Of a stretch of 64,000 bases of DNA, positions 1-9,513 are shown piece after piece. Position 1 is the first letter of the stretch. Every line of letters begins with the position of its first letter. The stretch comes from Streptomyces camelliae (lineage in GTDB: Bacteria; Actinomycetota; Actinomycetes; Streptomycetales; Streptomycetaceae), in NCBI RefSeq assembly GCF_027625935.1, contig NZ_CP115300.1:6510001-6574000 (forward strand). Reading direction: 5' to 3'. Under the pieces are notes generated by a model. The model worked only from the letters and a program-made list of their open reading frames with translations. It did no database searches and had not been told where the DNA came from. A program made the position numbers and the translations under genes.

Positions 1-1014
1 CGGGAACGCGGCGGACAGCGCGGCGGAGGCGATCCGGCGCGGCACGCCGGAGCCGTCCGCGGGAACGGTGTACAGGTCGGCGCCGTAGTCGCCCGCCAGC
101 GCGTACACGACCGTACGTCCGTCCCGCCAGACCACCTGATCGTCCACGCTCCTCTTCTCGGCCAGCGGAGTCTCCCGCATGGTCCGCAGATCGAGGACGT
201 ACAGATGCCAGGGGGCGTCCTTGGGCAGCCCCTTGACGCGCTTCTTGTAGGCGATCCGCGTCCCGTCGGGGGAGAGGGACGGGCACTCGACGTTGGCGTG
301 CAGGGTCGTGAGCGTACGCGCCCGCAGGTCACCCCGCACCAGATAGGTGCTCCCACCCGTCGCAAGCGTCGCGTAGAACGTCCGGTCGTCCGCCGCGAAG
401 GTGACGCCCCAGAAGTTGACGTCCGCCGCATGGTACGGATGCCCGTCCTTCACGATGCGGAAGTCCTCCAGCGACGGAATCAGCTCCCCACTGCGGGTGT
501 CCACGATGGCCGCACGCGTCGAGAAGTCGGTACCGGCATAGCTGTCACCCCCCACGAACGCGGTCCAGGCGGCGAAGTGACCCGTCGGTGAGACCCGGGC
601 ACGCGAGGGAATGCCCGGGACGTCGTACCGCCGCACGGTCCGCAGCCGGGAGTCCAGAACGAGCGCCCGATACGTGTCCGAGACCGGCCCGTGCACGGCC
701 TGCAGACACACCCCCGTACCCGAAGCGGCGTAGAAACGCAGGCACTTGACCCCGGAGGCGGTACGGGCGCCCGACGGATCACCGGCCGGAACGCTGACGA
801 CCTCATCCCGATGCGGGCCCCAGGCCATGTTCCGGAAGAGCATCTGCCCGTGCCCGCTCAAGGCCACCGTCCCCGGTGTGACGCGTGGGCCCCCCGCCTG
901 CACGTGATTGCGGCGGTCGGCCCGGGCCGAGGCGTGCAGGACGGATGCCAGCCCGATCGCGCCCAGCACGGCGACGGCCGACACAAGGATCAGGATGCGG
1001 CTGCGGGTGGTCAT
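1..1014 (-). CDS. Membrane-anchored beta-propeller (TolB/WD40-like) protein, 3' end outside window
   Basis: The frame opens at an ATG at 1014 and stays open for 338 codons to the window edge, so the C-terminus is missing. The first 30 residues (MTTRSRILILVSAVAVLGAI...) look like a signal anchor, so the rest should be outside the cell. The body has repeated propeller-like blades such as CPSLSPDGTRIAYKK and LYVLDLRTMRETPL, typical of TolB or WD40-type sensors and scaffolds; no catalytic motif is seen. The start overlaps the stop of the upstream transporter gene in an ATGA junction, so the two are probably translationally coupled. The substrate or partner is unknown. Confidence 0.75.
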   Translation of the reverse strand, partial: MTTRSRILILVSAVAVLGAIGLASVLHASARADRRNHVQAGGPRVTPGTVALSGHGQMLFRNMAWGPHRDEVVSVPAGDPSGARTASGVKCLRFYAASGTGVCLQAVHGPVSDTYRALVLDSRLRTVRRYDVPGIPSRARVSPTGHFAAWTAFVGGDSYAGTDFSTRAAIVDTRSGELIPSLEDFRIVKDGHPYHAADVNFWGVTFAADDRTFYATLATGGSTYLVRGDLRARTLTTLHANVECPSLSPDGTRIAYKKRVKGLPKDAPWHLYVLDLRTMRETPLAEKRSVDDQVVWRDGRTVVYALAGDYGADLYTVPADGSGVPRRIASAALSAAFP

Positions 1015-2282
1015 GCGGCGACGGCACCTTTCGCATTCTTCGGTCGAAGCGTGACAGAGAAGAGCGCACAGCCGACCAGCGCCACGGCCGCCCCGCTCAG
1101 CGCCGCCCGGTCGCCCCACACCGTCCAGGCGGCGCCGAACAGCAGCGAGCAGGCGAACCGGGCCATCGCCTGCCCGGTCTGCACAAGGGCCAGCCCCGAG
1201 GAGCGCAACGCCTCCGGCACCCCGTCCGAGGCCACCGCCATCAGCACCCCGTCCGTGGCGGCGTAGAAGGCACCGTGCAGCGCGAGGACGACGTACGGCA
1301 GCCCGCCCCCGTGCCACGACGTGAGAAGGAGCGCGTACGCGACGAGCAGCGCCCCATGACCGGCCAGAAACACGGCCCACCGCCCCACCCGGTCCGCGAG
1401 CCGCCCGAGCGGGACGGCGAGCAGCAGGAAGGAGGCGGCCGTACCGAGCGGCAGCAGGGCGAACCACCGATCCGGCACCCCCAGCCGCCGCTGGAGCAGC
1501 AGATACACGAACGAGTCACTCACCGTGGCGAGCCCCAGCAGCAGCGCACACACGGTGATCCGGCGCAGATCACGACGCCCGAGCAGCCGTACGGCGGCCG
1601 ACAGGGTGGGCCGCTCGCCCGCCGGAACCCTCTCACCACGCCCGCCGGGCACGAACAGAACGAGCACCACCACACCCACCACAGCCACACAGAAGCTGAC
1701 GGTGAACACGGCGTCGTACCCGTCCACGGTGGCCCGGAGAATCAGGAACGCGACCAACGGCCCGAGCAGTGCACCGGCGGTGTCCATGGCCCGGTGCACC
1801 CCGAAGGCCCGCCCCCGGCCCTCAGCCGTACTGGACAGCGAGATGAGGGCATCGCGCGGAGCGGTCCGCAGCCCCTTCCCCGTCCGGTCGGCCGCGAGCA
1901 CCAGCCCGATCGGCGTCAGCGAGTGAGCGACGAGCAACAACGGCTTGCACACGGCCGAGACGGCATATCCGAACCCGGCGACCCACTTGTGCCGCCCGCC
2001 ACCACGATCCGCCAGGTGCCCGCCCACGAGCCGTACGAGCGCCGAGAAGCCGTTGTAGACACCGTCGAGCAGCCCGAAGCCCAGGGGCGACAGACCGAGC
2101 CCGGTGACGAGATACAACGGCAGTACGGCGGTGACCATCTCGGACGAGACGTCGGTGATGAGACTGACCGCTCCCAGGGCGAAGACGGCGGGAGCGACCG
2201 CGGCACGGCGCCGCCCGGTCACCGACCGGACAGCACCGTCCGCGGACGCCGCCAGGTTCGCGCGGCTGTCCGCTACGTACAC
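1011..2282 (-). CDS. Major facilitator superfamily transporter
   Basis: 423 codons of a strongly hydrophobic protein with about 12 predicted membrane spans and cytoplasmic basic loops typical of MFS carriers. The segments GGHLADRGGGRHKW and DRTGKGLRTAPRDALIS match the loop 2-3 and loop 4-5 signatures of the family. The GTG at 2282 lies one base after the stop of the upstream phosphoesterase gene and has no good ribosome binding site; a GTG about 20 codons inside (before TGRRRAAVAP) is an alternative. The gene is coupled on both sides and belongs to a minus-strand operon of phosphoesterase, transporter and propeller protein. The exported substrate cannot be told from sequence. Confidence 0.85.
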   Translation of the reverse strand: MYVADSRANLAASADGAVRSVTGRRRAAVAPAVFALGAVSLITDVSSEMVTAVLPLYLVTGLGLSPLGFGLLDGVYNGFSALVRLVGGHLADRGGGRHKWVAGFGYAVSAVCKPLLLVAHSLTPIGLVLAADRTGKGLRTAPRDALISLSSTAEGRGRAFGVHRAMDTAGALLGPLVAFLILRATVDGYDAVFTVSFCVAVVGVVVLVLFVPGGRGERVPAGERPTLSAAVRLLGRRDLRRITVCALLLGLATVSDSFVYLLLQRRLGVPDRWFALLPLGTAASFLLLAVPLGRLADRVGRWAVFLAGHGALLVAYALLLTSWHGGGLPYVVLALHGAFYAATDGVLMAVASDGVPEALRSSGLALVQTGQAMARFACSLLFGAAWTVWGDRAALSGAAVALVGCALFSVTLRPKNAKGAVAA

Positions 2283-2283
2283 G

Positions 2284-3171
2284 TCAGGACGCCCAGATGC
2301 CGGAGATGTCCTGAGCGGAGGAGGCGTTGCCGGCGTGCGTGCTCAGCCCCTCCAGGTCCTCCAGGGTGCGCAGCAGGTCGTAGTGGTTGTACGTCGTGGA
2401 GCTGGACGACCCGGCGGCAACCGACTGCCCGTACAGCACGGTGGGGATCCGGTTGCCACTCAGCCGATTGTCCTCGTCGAACGTGACGACGAGCAGACTG
2501 TTGTGAGTCTTGGCCCACGTGGCGTAGGCGCCCAGGTTGTTCTTCAGCCAGGTGTCACCGGTGGACACCGAGCAGTCGTGCATGTCGCTGCACAAGTTGG
2601 GGGTCACGAAGGACATCTGGGGCAGCGTCGAGTAGTCCGTCGGGAACTGGTCGAACGTCATGGCGCTGTCTGTCGGCACGTTGCTGAACCCGAACCAGGG
2701 GTTGTGCTTCTGGGCGTAGTCGCCGCTGCTGCACGAGGTGTCGCCCTGGCTGGGCAGATCCTCGTTGTAGCTGGCCCAGGTTTTGCCCGCGGCGATCACC
2801 TCGGACGCGAGGTTGTCCGCCGAGGAGAAGCCGGGCGTGACACAGCTGTCGTCCGTGATGCCCTGCGTGTCGCCGGAGAACAGGGCGTAGTAGTTCGGCT
2901 GGCTCGGGTGGGTCTCGGCGTACGACTGCGTCAGGTTGGCACCTCCCGACTTCAGCGAGTTGATGTACGGCGCGCTGGAGGAACCGATGACCTGGCTGTA
3001 CGCATGGTTCTCGAAGACCACGACGACCACGTGGTCCGGGCTCGGCACGGCGCCAGCGGCGTGCGCGGACTCGCCACCGAGTCCGGTCCACAGCCCGACG
3101 GCGACCGCGGCGAAGGCGGTTGCCGACGCCACGGCGGTACGGGCACGGCGGTACACGGAACTGCCGGACAC
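2284..3171 (-). CDS. Secreted phosphoesterase (AcpA / phospholipase C-like family)
   Basis: 295 aa. The GTG at 3171 is chosen because GGAGG lies six bases upstream; the frame is open much further upstream but only through low-complexity G+C-rich DNA. Residues 1-40 form a signal peptide ending near AHA. The mature part begins with DHVVVVVFENHAYSQVIG and continues with an ETHPSQPNYYALFSGDTQG block and a VVTFDED motif, the metal-binding layout of the phosphoesterase family (Pfam PF04185), which cleaves phosphomonoesters or phospholipids outside the cell. It is the first gene of the operon with the MFS transporter, which suggests scavenging of a phosphorylated substrate (inference). Confidence 0.85.
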   Translation of the reverse strand: MSGSSVYRRARTAVASATAFAAVAVGLWTGLGGESAHAAGAVPSPDHVVVVVFENHAYSQVIGSSSAPYINSLKSGGANLTQSYAETHPSQPNYYALFSGDTQGITDDSCVTPGFSSADNLASEVIAAGKTWASYNEDLPSQGDTSCSSGDYAQKHNPWFGFSNVPTDSAMTFDQFPTDYSTLPQMSFVTPNLCSDMHDCSVSTGDTWLKNNLGAYATWAKTHNSLLVVTFDEDNRLSGNRIPTVLYGQSVAAGSSSSTTYNHYDLLRTLEDLEGLSTHAGNASSAQDISGIWAS

Positions 3172-3680
3172 TTCAACCTCCGAGTGGGGGGATGAGCGGG
3201 GTTGGCGGTGCGGACAGAGCATGCACACGCCAACATTCCCGCACCCCACGTAAGCCAACCTCGCGAGTGAAGACCGGATGAACGCCGGGTACGCCGACGA
3301 AACGCCCCACCGGCCGGGCTGCGCACGACGGGGGCTGCGCATGGGGACGGGCCGGGGGGGCGGACACACTGGGGAATTCAGGCGCGGTGGGACGGACCGA
3401 CTGGCTGGACCGCGCACCACGGGCGGGGGCCGTGGGCGGCGGGGCGGCGGGGCGCGGCGGGACCGGACGGCGGGCGGGGCCGCGTGTGAGGGGAGGCCGG
3501 GCACGGCGGGGCGGGACCCCGGGCGGGGGGCCGTTGGCCGTGGACGGCGGCGCGGCGGGGCGGGGCGCGGCGGGCCGGGCCACGTACCACCGGCGGCCGG
3601 ATATGGCGGGACCGGATGACGGGCGGGACCGGACGACGGGCCGGACCGGATGACGTGCCGGACCGCGACCACCGTCGGCC

Positions 3681-3800
3681 GCGCACGGCGGGGCGGGACC
3701 CCGGGCGGGGGCCGTCGGCCGCGCACGGCGGGGCGGGTCCCCGGGCGGGGGCCGTTGGTCGCGCACGGCGGGGCGGGTCCCCGGGCGGGGGCCGTTGGTC
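3681..3800. repeat. Three tandem copies of a 40-bp G+C-rich repeat
   Basis: Units start at 3681, 3721 and 3761 and differ only at a few positions (for example gggaccc against gggtccc and gtcggcc against gttggtc). A partial fourth unit follows at 3801-3815, and a decayed copy lies at about 3495-3540. Each unit contains the self-complementary core CCCCGGGCGGGGGCC. This looks like recent tandem expansion in non-coding DNA. Confidence 0.85.
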
Positions 3801-3963
3801 GCGGACGGCGGGGAGGGGACGTGGCGGGTGGTGTCCGCCCGCAGCGGCCGGCGTGAACGCGCCCGGCCCCTCGGCCAAGAGTCCGCCGGACCGAGGACGG
3901 ACACCACCCGGCGCGGCACCGACTCACCCACCCCCGTAGGCGCGACACCAGCCCCCACCCACC

Positions 3964-4029
3964 CGCGCAGGCCGCCGCAGGCACCCGCGCAGGCCGCCGC
4001 AGGCATCCGCGCAGGCCGCCGCACGCACC
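3964..4029. repeat. Three tandem copies of a 22-bp repeat upstream of glnE
   Basis: Units start at 3964, 3986 and 4008, each beginning CGCGCAGGCCGCCGCAGGCA with one or two changes in the last copy. They end 74 bp before the glnE start, so they could lie in or next to its promoter. No function is known. Confidence 0.8.
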
Positions 4030-4103
4030 CGCACAACCGACCCACAACCCCCCGATCCGGTTAGGCTCTGGCCAGGACGACCGAGATCCAAGGGGAGGCC
4101 GCC

Positions 4104-7100
4104 ATGACGCCGGGCCGCAGGAGCAGCACCTTCACCCGCCTGCTACGGCACGGCTTCACCGACCCCTCCGCAGCCGAGCGCCTCCTCGACGGCCCCGAGC
4201 TGACCCCCGTCCGCAACGACCCCGTCCTCCTGGAAGCCCTGGGCGCCACCGCCGCCCCCGACCTGGCCCTGCACGGCCTCGTCCGCCTCCTGGAGGCCCA
4301 GCCCACCCCCACCGCCCACCGCGAACTCCTCGACACCCTCATCGCGGCCAAACCCCTCCGCGACCGCCTCCTGGGCGTCCTCGGCGCCTCCGCCGCCCTC
4401 GCCGACCACCTGGCCCGCCACCCAGCCGACTGGCACGCCCTGGTCACCTACGAACCCCAGGACCTCCACCCAGGCCTCGCGGAGTTCGAACGCGGCCTTG
4501 CCGAAGCCACCGACCCGGTATCCCTCCGCATCGCCTACCGCCGCTGCCTCCTCTCCATCGCCGCCCGCGACGTCTGCGGCACCACAGACCTCGCCGAGAC
4601 CGCCGCGGAACTGGCCGACCTCGCCACCGCCACCCTCCGTACAGCCCTGGCCATAGCGAAGGTGCACGCCCCCGAGGACGCCAAGGCCTGCCGCCTGGCG
4701 GTGATCGCGATGGGAAAGTGCGGCGGCCACGAGCTGAACTACGTCTCGGACGTCGACGTGATCTTCGTAGCGGAAGCAGCCGAGGACACCACCGAAGCCA
4801 AGGCTCTCATCTCCGCCACCCGCCTGGCCTCACACCTCATGCGGATCTGCTCGGAAACCACCGTGGAGGGCTCCATCTGGCCGGTGGACGCGAACCTCCG
4901 CCCCGAGGGCCGCAACGGCCCCCTCGTCCGCACCCTCTCCTCCCACCTCGCCTACTACCAACGCTGGGCGAAAACCTGGGAGTTCCAGGCCCTGCTCAAG
5001 GCCCGCCCGGTAGCGGGCGACGCGGAACTCGGCCAGGACTACGTCACCGCACTCGAACCCCTCGTCTGGAAAGCGGCCGAACGCGAGAACTTCGTCACCG
5101 ACGTCCAGAAGATGCGCCGCCGCGTCGTCGAGAACATCCCCGCGTCCGAGATCGACAGAGAACTCAAACTCGGCCCCGGCGGCCTCAGAGACGTCGAATT
5201 CGCGGTCCAGCTCCTGCAGTTGGTGCACGGCCGCGCCGACCAGTCCCTCCGCAGCGGCACCACCCTGGACGCCCTCCAGGCTCTGGCCGCAGGCGGCTAC
5301 GTGGGCCGCGAGGACGCCGCCCGCCTGGACGAGGCGTACCGCTTCCTCCGCAGCATGGAACACCGCATCCAGCTGTACCGCCTGCGCCGCACCCACCTCG
5401 TCCCGGTGGCGGAGGAGGACCAACGACGCCTGGGCCGCTCCCTGGGCCTGCGCACGGACCCCGCCGCGGAACTGATCCGCGAATGGAAGAAACACACAGG
5501 CGTCGTACGACGCCTCCACGAGAAGCTGTTCTACCGCCCCCTCCTCGACGCGGTCGCCCAACTCGCCCCGGGCGAGGCCCGCCTGAGCCCGGAAGCGGCC
5601 AGAGAACGCCTCGTGGCCCTCGGCTACGCCGACCCCGCGGCGGCCCTGCGCCACCTGGAGGCACTGGCCTCCGGCGTCACCCGCAAGGCGGCGATCCAGC
5701 GCACGCTCCTCCCCGTCCTGCTCGGCTGGTTCGCCGACTCGGCGGAGCCGGACGCGGGTCTGCTGAACTTCCGCAAGGTCTCGGACGCCCTGGGCAAGAC
5801 CCCGTGGTATCTGCGCCTGCTCCGCGACGAGGGAGCCGCAGCCGAGAACCTGGCCCGCGTCCTGTCGGCGGGCCGCCTCGCCCCCGACCTCCTCATGCGC
5901 GCCCCCGAAGCCGTGGCCCTCCTCGGCGACGGTGACAGCGCGAACCTGCCCGGAGCCGGCCTGACACCCCGCGAGCGCACCCCGCTGGAGCAGGAGATCC
6001 TGGCCGCGGTGGGCCGCGCGGAGAACGCCCGGCAGGGCGTCACCGCGGCGCGTGGCGTACGCCGGCGCGAACTGTTCCGCACCGCGGCCGGCGACATCGT
6101 CGACTCCTACGGCACGGAGAACAACCACGCCGAGCCCGACCAGGGCGCCCTGGTGGACCGGGTCGGCGCGGCGGTCTCCGACCTCACCGCGGCGACCCTC
6201 GCCGGCACATTGCGCGCGGTGGTCCGGGACGGCTGGGGGGACACGCTTCCCACCCGTTTCGCGATCATAGGGATGGGCCGTTTCGGCGGTCACGAGCTGG
6301 GCTACGGCTCCGACGCGGACGTTCTGTTCGTCCACGAACCGCAGGACGGCGTGGACGAACACGAAGCGTCCGCCGCCGCGAACAAGGTGGTCGAGGAGAT
6401 GCGCCGCCTGCTCGCGCTGCCCAGCGCCGACCCGCCGCTGCTCATCGACGCCGACCTGCGCCCGGAGGGCAAGTCGGGCCCGCTGGTGCGCACACTGAAG
6501 GCGTACGAGGCGTACTACCGCCGCTGGTCCCTGGTCTGGGAGTCGCAGGCGCTGCTGCGAGCCGAACCCGTGGCCGGGGACGAAGACCTGGGCCGGCGCT
6601 TCACGGAACTGATCGACCCGCTGCGCTACCCGCACCACGGCCTGGCCGAGGACGCCGTACGCGAGATCCGCCGCCTGAAGGCGCGGATGGAGTCCGAGCG
6701 CCTCCCCCGGGGCGCCGACCCCAAGCTGCACACGAAGCTCGGTCCGGGCGGGCTGTCGGACGTCGAGTGGACGGTCCAGCTGCTCCAGCTGCGGCACGGC
6801 TGGGAGGTGCCCGGCCTGCGCACCACTCGTACCCGCGAGGCCCTGGCCGCCGCCCGGGAGGCCGGGCTGCTGGCGGCGGAGGACGCGGAGACGCTGGACG
6901 AGGCGTGGGTGCTGGCGACGAGGGTGCGCAACGCGGTGATGCTGGTGCGCGGCCGGGCCGGGGACACCTTCCCGACGGAGTCGCGCGAGCTGGCGGCGGT
7001 GGGCCGCTACCTGGGCTACGGCGCGGGACACGCGGGGGACATGCTGGACGCGTACCGCCGTACGACGCGCAGGGCACGCACCACGGTGGAGAAGCTGTTC

Positions 7101-7112
7101 TACGGAACGTGA
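4104..7112 (+). CDS. glnE: Bifunctional glutamine synthetase adenylyltransferase / adenylyl-removing enzyme
   Basis: 1002 aa, full length for GlnE. It adds AMP to, and removes it from, the dodecameric glutamine synthetase GlnA, tuning nitrogen assimilation. Two nucleotidyltransferase domains are visible, each with a GGHEL...SDxDV metal-binding motif: residues about 202-220 (GKCGGHELNYVSDVDVIFV) and 724-742 (GRFGGHELGYGSDADVLFV). These are the N-terminal adenylyl-removing and C-terminal adenylyl-transferring units, each followed by an all-helical region with a LGPGGL[RS]DVE motif. AGGGGAGG stands seven bases before the ATG. The type II synthetase gene glnII lies 29 kb away in this window but is not the classical target. 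Confidence 0.97.
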   Translation: MTPGRRSSTFTRLLRHGFTDPSAAERLLDGPELTPVRNDPVLLEALGATAAPDLALHGLVRLLEAQPTPTAHRELLDTLIAAKPLRDRLLGVLGASAALADHLARHPADWHALVTYEPQDLHPGLAEFERGLAEATDPVSLRIAYRRCLLSIAARDVCGTTDLAETAAELADLATATLRTALAIAKVHAPEDAKACRLAVIAMGKCGGHELNYVSDVDVIFVAEAAEDTTEAKALISATRLASHLMRICSETTVEGSIWPVDANLRPEGRNGPLVRTLSSHLAYYQRWAKTWEFQALLKARPVAGDAELGQDYVTALEPLVWKAAERENFVTDVQKMRRRVVENIPASEIDRELKLGPGGLRDVEFAVQLLQLVHGRADQSLRSGTTLDALQALAAGGYVGREDAARLDEAYRFLRSMEHRIQLYRLRRTHLVPVAEEDQRRLGRSLGLRTDPAAELIREWKKHTGVVRRLHEKLFYRPLLDAVAQLAPGEARLSPEAARERLVALGYADPAAALRHLEALASGVTRKAAIQRTLLPVLLGWFADSAEPDAGLLNFRKVSDALGKTPWYLRLLRDEGAAAENLARVLSAGRLAPDLLMRAPEAVALLGDGDSANLPGAGLTPRERTPLEQEILAAVGRAENARQGVTAARGVRRRELFRTAAGDIVDSYGTENNHAEPDQGALVDRVGAAVSDLTAATLAGTLRAVVRDGWGDTLPTRFAIIGMGRFGGHELGYGSDADVLFVHEPQDGVDEHEASAAANKVVEEMRRLLALPSADPPLLIDADLRPEGKSGPLVRTLKAYEAYYRRWSLVWESQALLRAEPVAGDEDLGRRFTELIDPLRYPHHGLAEDAVREIRRLKARMESERLPRGADPKLHTKLGPGGLSDVEWTVQLLQLRHGWEVPGLRTTRTREALAAAREAGLLAAEDAETLDEAWVLATRVRNAVMLVRGRAGDTFPTESRELAAVGRYLGYGAGHAGDMLDAYRRTTRRARTTVEKLFYGT

Positions 7113-8029
7113 CGACGGCCCGGCCCCGAGCCGGAGCCGGAACCGACGGACTCCGCCACAGAACTCCGCAGCTCGACCCGCTCGCCCTTCTCGCCCTTCT
7201 CGACCCGCTCGACTCGCCGAGGCAGGCGATACGGCAGGGCCCCGTACCACACCCGGGCCACGGTGAACCCGAAGGCCAGGCACAGCATGCCCCCCAGCGC
7301 GTCCAGCCAGAAATGGTTGGCGGTGGAGACGATGACGAGGAGCGTGGCCGCGGGGTAGAGCAGCCCCAGCACCCGCACCCATGGAACCGAGGCGAGCGCG
7401 AAGACGGTCAGCCCGCACCACAGGGACCATCCGATGTGCATGGACGGCATCGCGGCGTACTGGTTCGACATGTCCTTCAGGTCGCCGGAGGCCATCGAAC
7501 CCCAGGTGTGATGGACCATCACGGTGTCCACGAAGTGCCCGCCGCGCATCAACCGAGGCGGCGCGAGCGGGAACAGATAGTAACCGGCGAGAGCCACACC
7601 GGTGGTCGCGAACAGCGTCAGCCGGGCCGCCGCGTACCTCCCCGGATGCCACCGGTACAGCCAGACCAGCACACCGATCGTGATGATGAAGTGCAGTGTG
7701 GCGTAGTAGTAGTTCATCCCGATGATCAGCCAAGTCACCGAGTTCATGGCGTGATTGACCGACTGTTCGAGGGCGATGCCCAGATGGTGCTCGACGCGCC
7801 AGATCCAGTCCGCGTTGCGCAGCGCCTCGGCCTTCTGCTCCGGGACGGCATTGCGGATCAGCGAGTACGTCCAGTAACTCACCGCGATCAGAAGGATTTC
7901 GAACCAGAGCCGGGGCCGCCGCGGCCGTCGCAGCCGGCTGAGCGGACCCGGGGTGACCTCGCCCGTGACCGACCTCGGAACGGCCACCTTCTCGCGACCT
8001 TCCGACTGCGTCACGGTCGAGTCACTCAT
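7100..8029 (-). CDS. PAP2-family membrane phosphatase
   Basis: 309 aa from ATG 8029; an ATG at 8035 in the same frame is equally possible. An N-terminal cytoplasmic tail precedes about six membrane segments. The PSMHIGWSLWCG and STANHFWLDALGG blocks (roughly residues 195-245) carry the second and third signatures of the PAP2 / lipid phosphatase fold, including the two catalytic histidines. Likely role: hydrolysis of a lipid or prenyl phosphate, or an inositol-phosphoceramide-synthase-like transfer. The 3' end overlaps glnE by 13 bp tail to tail. The C-terminus is a Gly/Ser/Arg-rich tail with no recognisable domain. Confidence 0.88.
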   Translation of the reverse strand: MSDSTVTQSEGREKVAVPRSVTGEVTPGPLSRLRRPRRPRLWFEILLIAVSYWTYSLIRNAVPEQKAEALRNADWIWRVEHHLGIALEQSVNHAMNSVTWLIIGMNYYYATLHFIITIGVLVWLYRWHPGRYAAARLTLFATTGVALAGYYLFPLAPPRLMRGGHFVDTVMVHHTWGSMASGDLKDMSNQYAAMPSMHIGWSLWCGLTVFALASVPWVRVLGLLYPAATLLVIVSTANHFWLDALGGMLCLAFGFTVARVWYGALPYRLPRRVERVEKGEKGERVELRSSVAESVGSGSGSGPGRRHVP

Positions 8030-8097
8030 AGGCATCAAGTCTGCCAGAAAAGGCTTCTCCGGCAGATCATCCCAAGGTCGGGTCCGTGGCGCATCTT

Positions 8098-9225
8098 CTA
8101 CGACGTACGGACGACATGTGGGGCAGAAGCGGTTGAACCGCGCACCACCAGCTCCGGCATGAACACGAATTCGCTGTGCGGCGCGGGCGTGCCGCCGATC
8201 TCCTCCAGCAACGTGCGCACCGCGGCCTGCCCCATCGCCGGCACCGGCTTGCGTACGGTCGTCAGCGGCGGGTCGGTGAACGCGATCAGCGGGGAGTCGT
8301 CGAAACCGACCACCGAGACGTCACGCGGCACCTCCAGCCCCCGCTGCCGGGCGGCCCGTATGGCACCGAGGGCCATCATGTCGCTGGCGCACACCACGGC
8401 CGTGCAGTCCCGCTCGATCAAGGCGCTCGCGGCGGCCTGACCGCCCTCCAGCGTGTACAGCGAGTGCTGGACCAGCTCCGCCTCGACGACCCCGGGGGCC
8501 AGCCCCAGCTGGTCCTGCATGGCCCGCACGAAGCCCTCGATCTTGCGCTGCACCGGCACGAACCGCTTCGGCCCGAGCGCCAGCCCGATCCGGGTGTGGC
8601 CCAGGGACACCAGATGGGTCACCGCGAGCGTCATCGCGGCCCGGTCGTCGGGGGAGATGAACGGCGCCTGCACCTTCGGTGAGAACCCGTCCACCAGCAC
8701 GAACGGCACGCCCTGCGCCCGCAGCGTCTCGTAGCGCTGCATGTCGGCGGTGGTGTCCGCGTGCAGTCCGGAGACGTAGATGATCCCGGCGACCCCGCGG
8801 TCCACGAGCATCTCGGTCAGCTCGTCCTCGGTCGACCCGCCCGGGGTCTGCGTGGCGAGCACCGGCGTATAGCCCTGGCGGGTCAGCGCCTGGCCGATGA
8901 CCTGGGCCAGGGCCGGGAATATCGGGTTCTCCAGCTCGGGCGTGATCAGACCCACCAGGCCCTCGCTGCGTTGCCGCAGCCGCACCGGGCGCTCGTAGCC
9001 GAGCACGTCCAGCGCGGCGAGCACGGACTGGCGGGTGGTGGCGGCGACGCCCGGCTTCCCGTTGAGGACCCGGCTGACGGTCGCTTCGCTCACCCCCGCC
9101 TGCGCAGCGATGTCGGCAAGCCGTGTGGTCACGGCACTGGACTGTACCGGTCGTATGTCGCCTTGCACACCGGCCGGACGCCGGGCCCGGGAAGCGGGAC
9201 GGCCCGCCCTGGGTTGCTGCCTCAT
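8098..9225 (-). CDS. malR: LacI-family repressor of maltodextrin use (MalR)
   Basis: 375 aa. An N-terminal helix-turn-helix (LADIAAQAGVSEATVSRVLNG) is followed by a periplasmic-binding-protein-like sugar domain (EGLVGLITPELENPIFPALA... to VVGFDDSPLIAFTDPPLTTV). It is divergent from malEFG with 288 bp between, as expected for the maltose-responsive repressor known in Streptomyces. The ATG at 9225 has GAGGGAG five bases upstream; a GTG at 9132 would give the 344-aa form I recall for the S. coelicolor protein, but it lacks a ribosome binding site. It probably binds the CTTGCAG-type repeats at 9256-9380 and the copy upstream of the amylase/pullulanase pair. Confidence 0.92.
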   Translation of the reverse strand: MRQQPRAGRPASRARRPAGVQGDIRPVQSSAVTTRLADIAAQAGVSEATVSRVLNGKPGVAATTRQSVLAALDVLGYERPVRLRQRSEGLVGLITPELENPIFPALAQVIGQALTRQGYTPVLATQTPGGSTEDELTEMLVDRGVAGIIYVSGLHADTTADMQRYETLRAQGVPFVLVDGFSPKVQAPFISPDDRAAMTLAVTHLVSLGHTRIGLALGPKRFVPVQRKIEGFVRAMQDQLGLAPGVVEAELVQHSLYTLEGGQAAASALIERDCTAVVCASDMMALGAIRAARQRGLEVPRDVSVVGFDDSPLIAFTDPPLTTVRKPVPAMGQAAVRTLLEEIGGTPAPHSEFVFMPELVVRGSTASAPHVVRTS

Positions 9226-9255
9226 CGCGCTCCCTCGAAGTCATGGTGGCAAGAG

Positions 9256-9380
9256 CTTGCAGAGTCTTGCACAAGTGCCGCCGAAACCGCCCCACAGGCC
9301 CCAATGCGCGGTTGCGCCCCGGTCGAGCGCCGGTCACGGCGGGGTAACCATCGTGTTCCCTTGCACTTTTTTTCTGCAAG
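9256..9380. promoter_or_regulatory. MalR-type operator cluster between malR and malE
   Basis: Heptamer CTTGCAG at 9256-9262 with a near-copy CTTGCAC ten bases on at 9266-9272, another CTTGCAC at 9360-9366, and the inverted form CTGCAAG at 9374-9380. The last two form an inverted pair about 140 bp before malE. Repeats of this sequence are what I recall for MalR control of malEFG; binding is inferred, not shown. Confidence 0.65.
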
Positions 9381-9513
9381 GTCTTTCGCAACGCTTACAA
9401 CGCTGTTACGTTCCTGGTCGCCCGGCCGCCGCAACGGCGCAGTCGGCACCACGACCGGGGACGGCGGACGGGACCGCCCCTGGCACACGGGCTTTCACCC
9501 TCAAGGAGAACTC

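Larger units (their letters stand above)
3172..4103. other. 932-bp intergenic region, extremely G+C-rich and repetitive
   Basis: This is the divergent promoter region between the phosphoesterase gene and glnE. Long open frames exist in all directions, but they are Pro/Arg/Gly-rich low-complexity artefacts of the base composition. It contains a block of 40-bp tandem repeats around 3480-3815 and a 22-bp triplicate at 3964-4029. No RNA gene or convincing small CDS was found. The glnE ribosome binding site (AGGGGAGG) is at its right edge. Confidence 0.6.

Noticed and set aside
3172..4103. Several 100-290-codon frames in both directions
   Set aside because: Pro/Arg/Gly repeats from G+C-rich tandem DNA, no ribosome binding sites or domains.
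4830..7733. 967-codon minus-strand frame across glnE
   Set aside because: Low-complexity mirror of the well-supported glnE frame and of the PAP2 gene.
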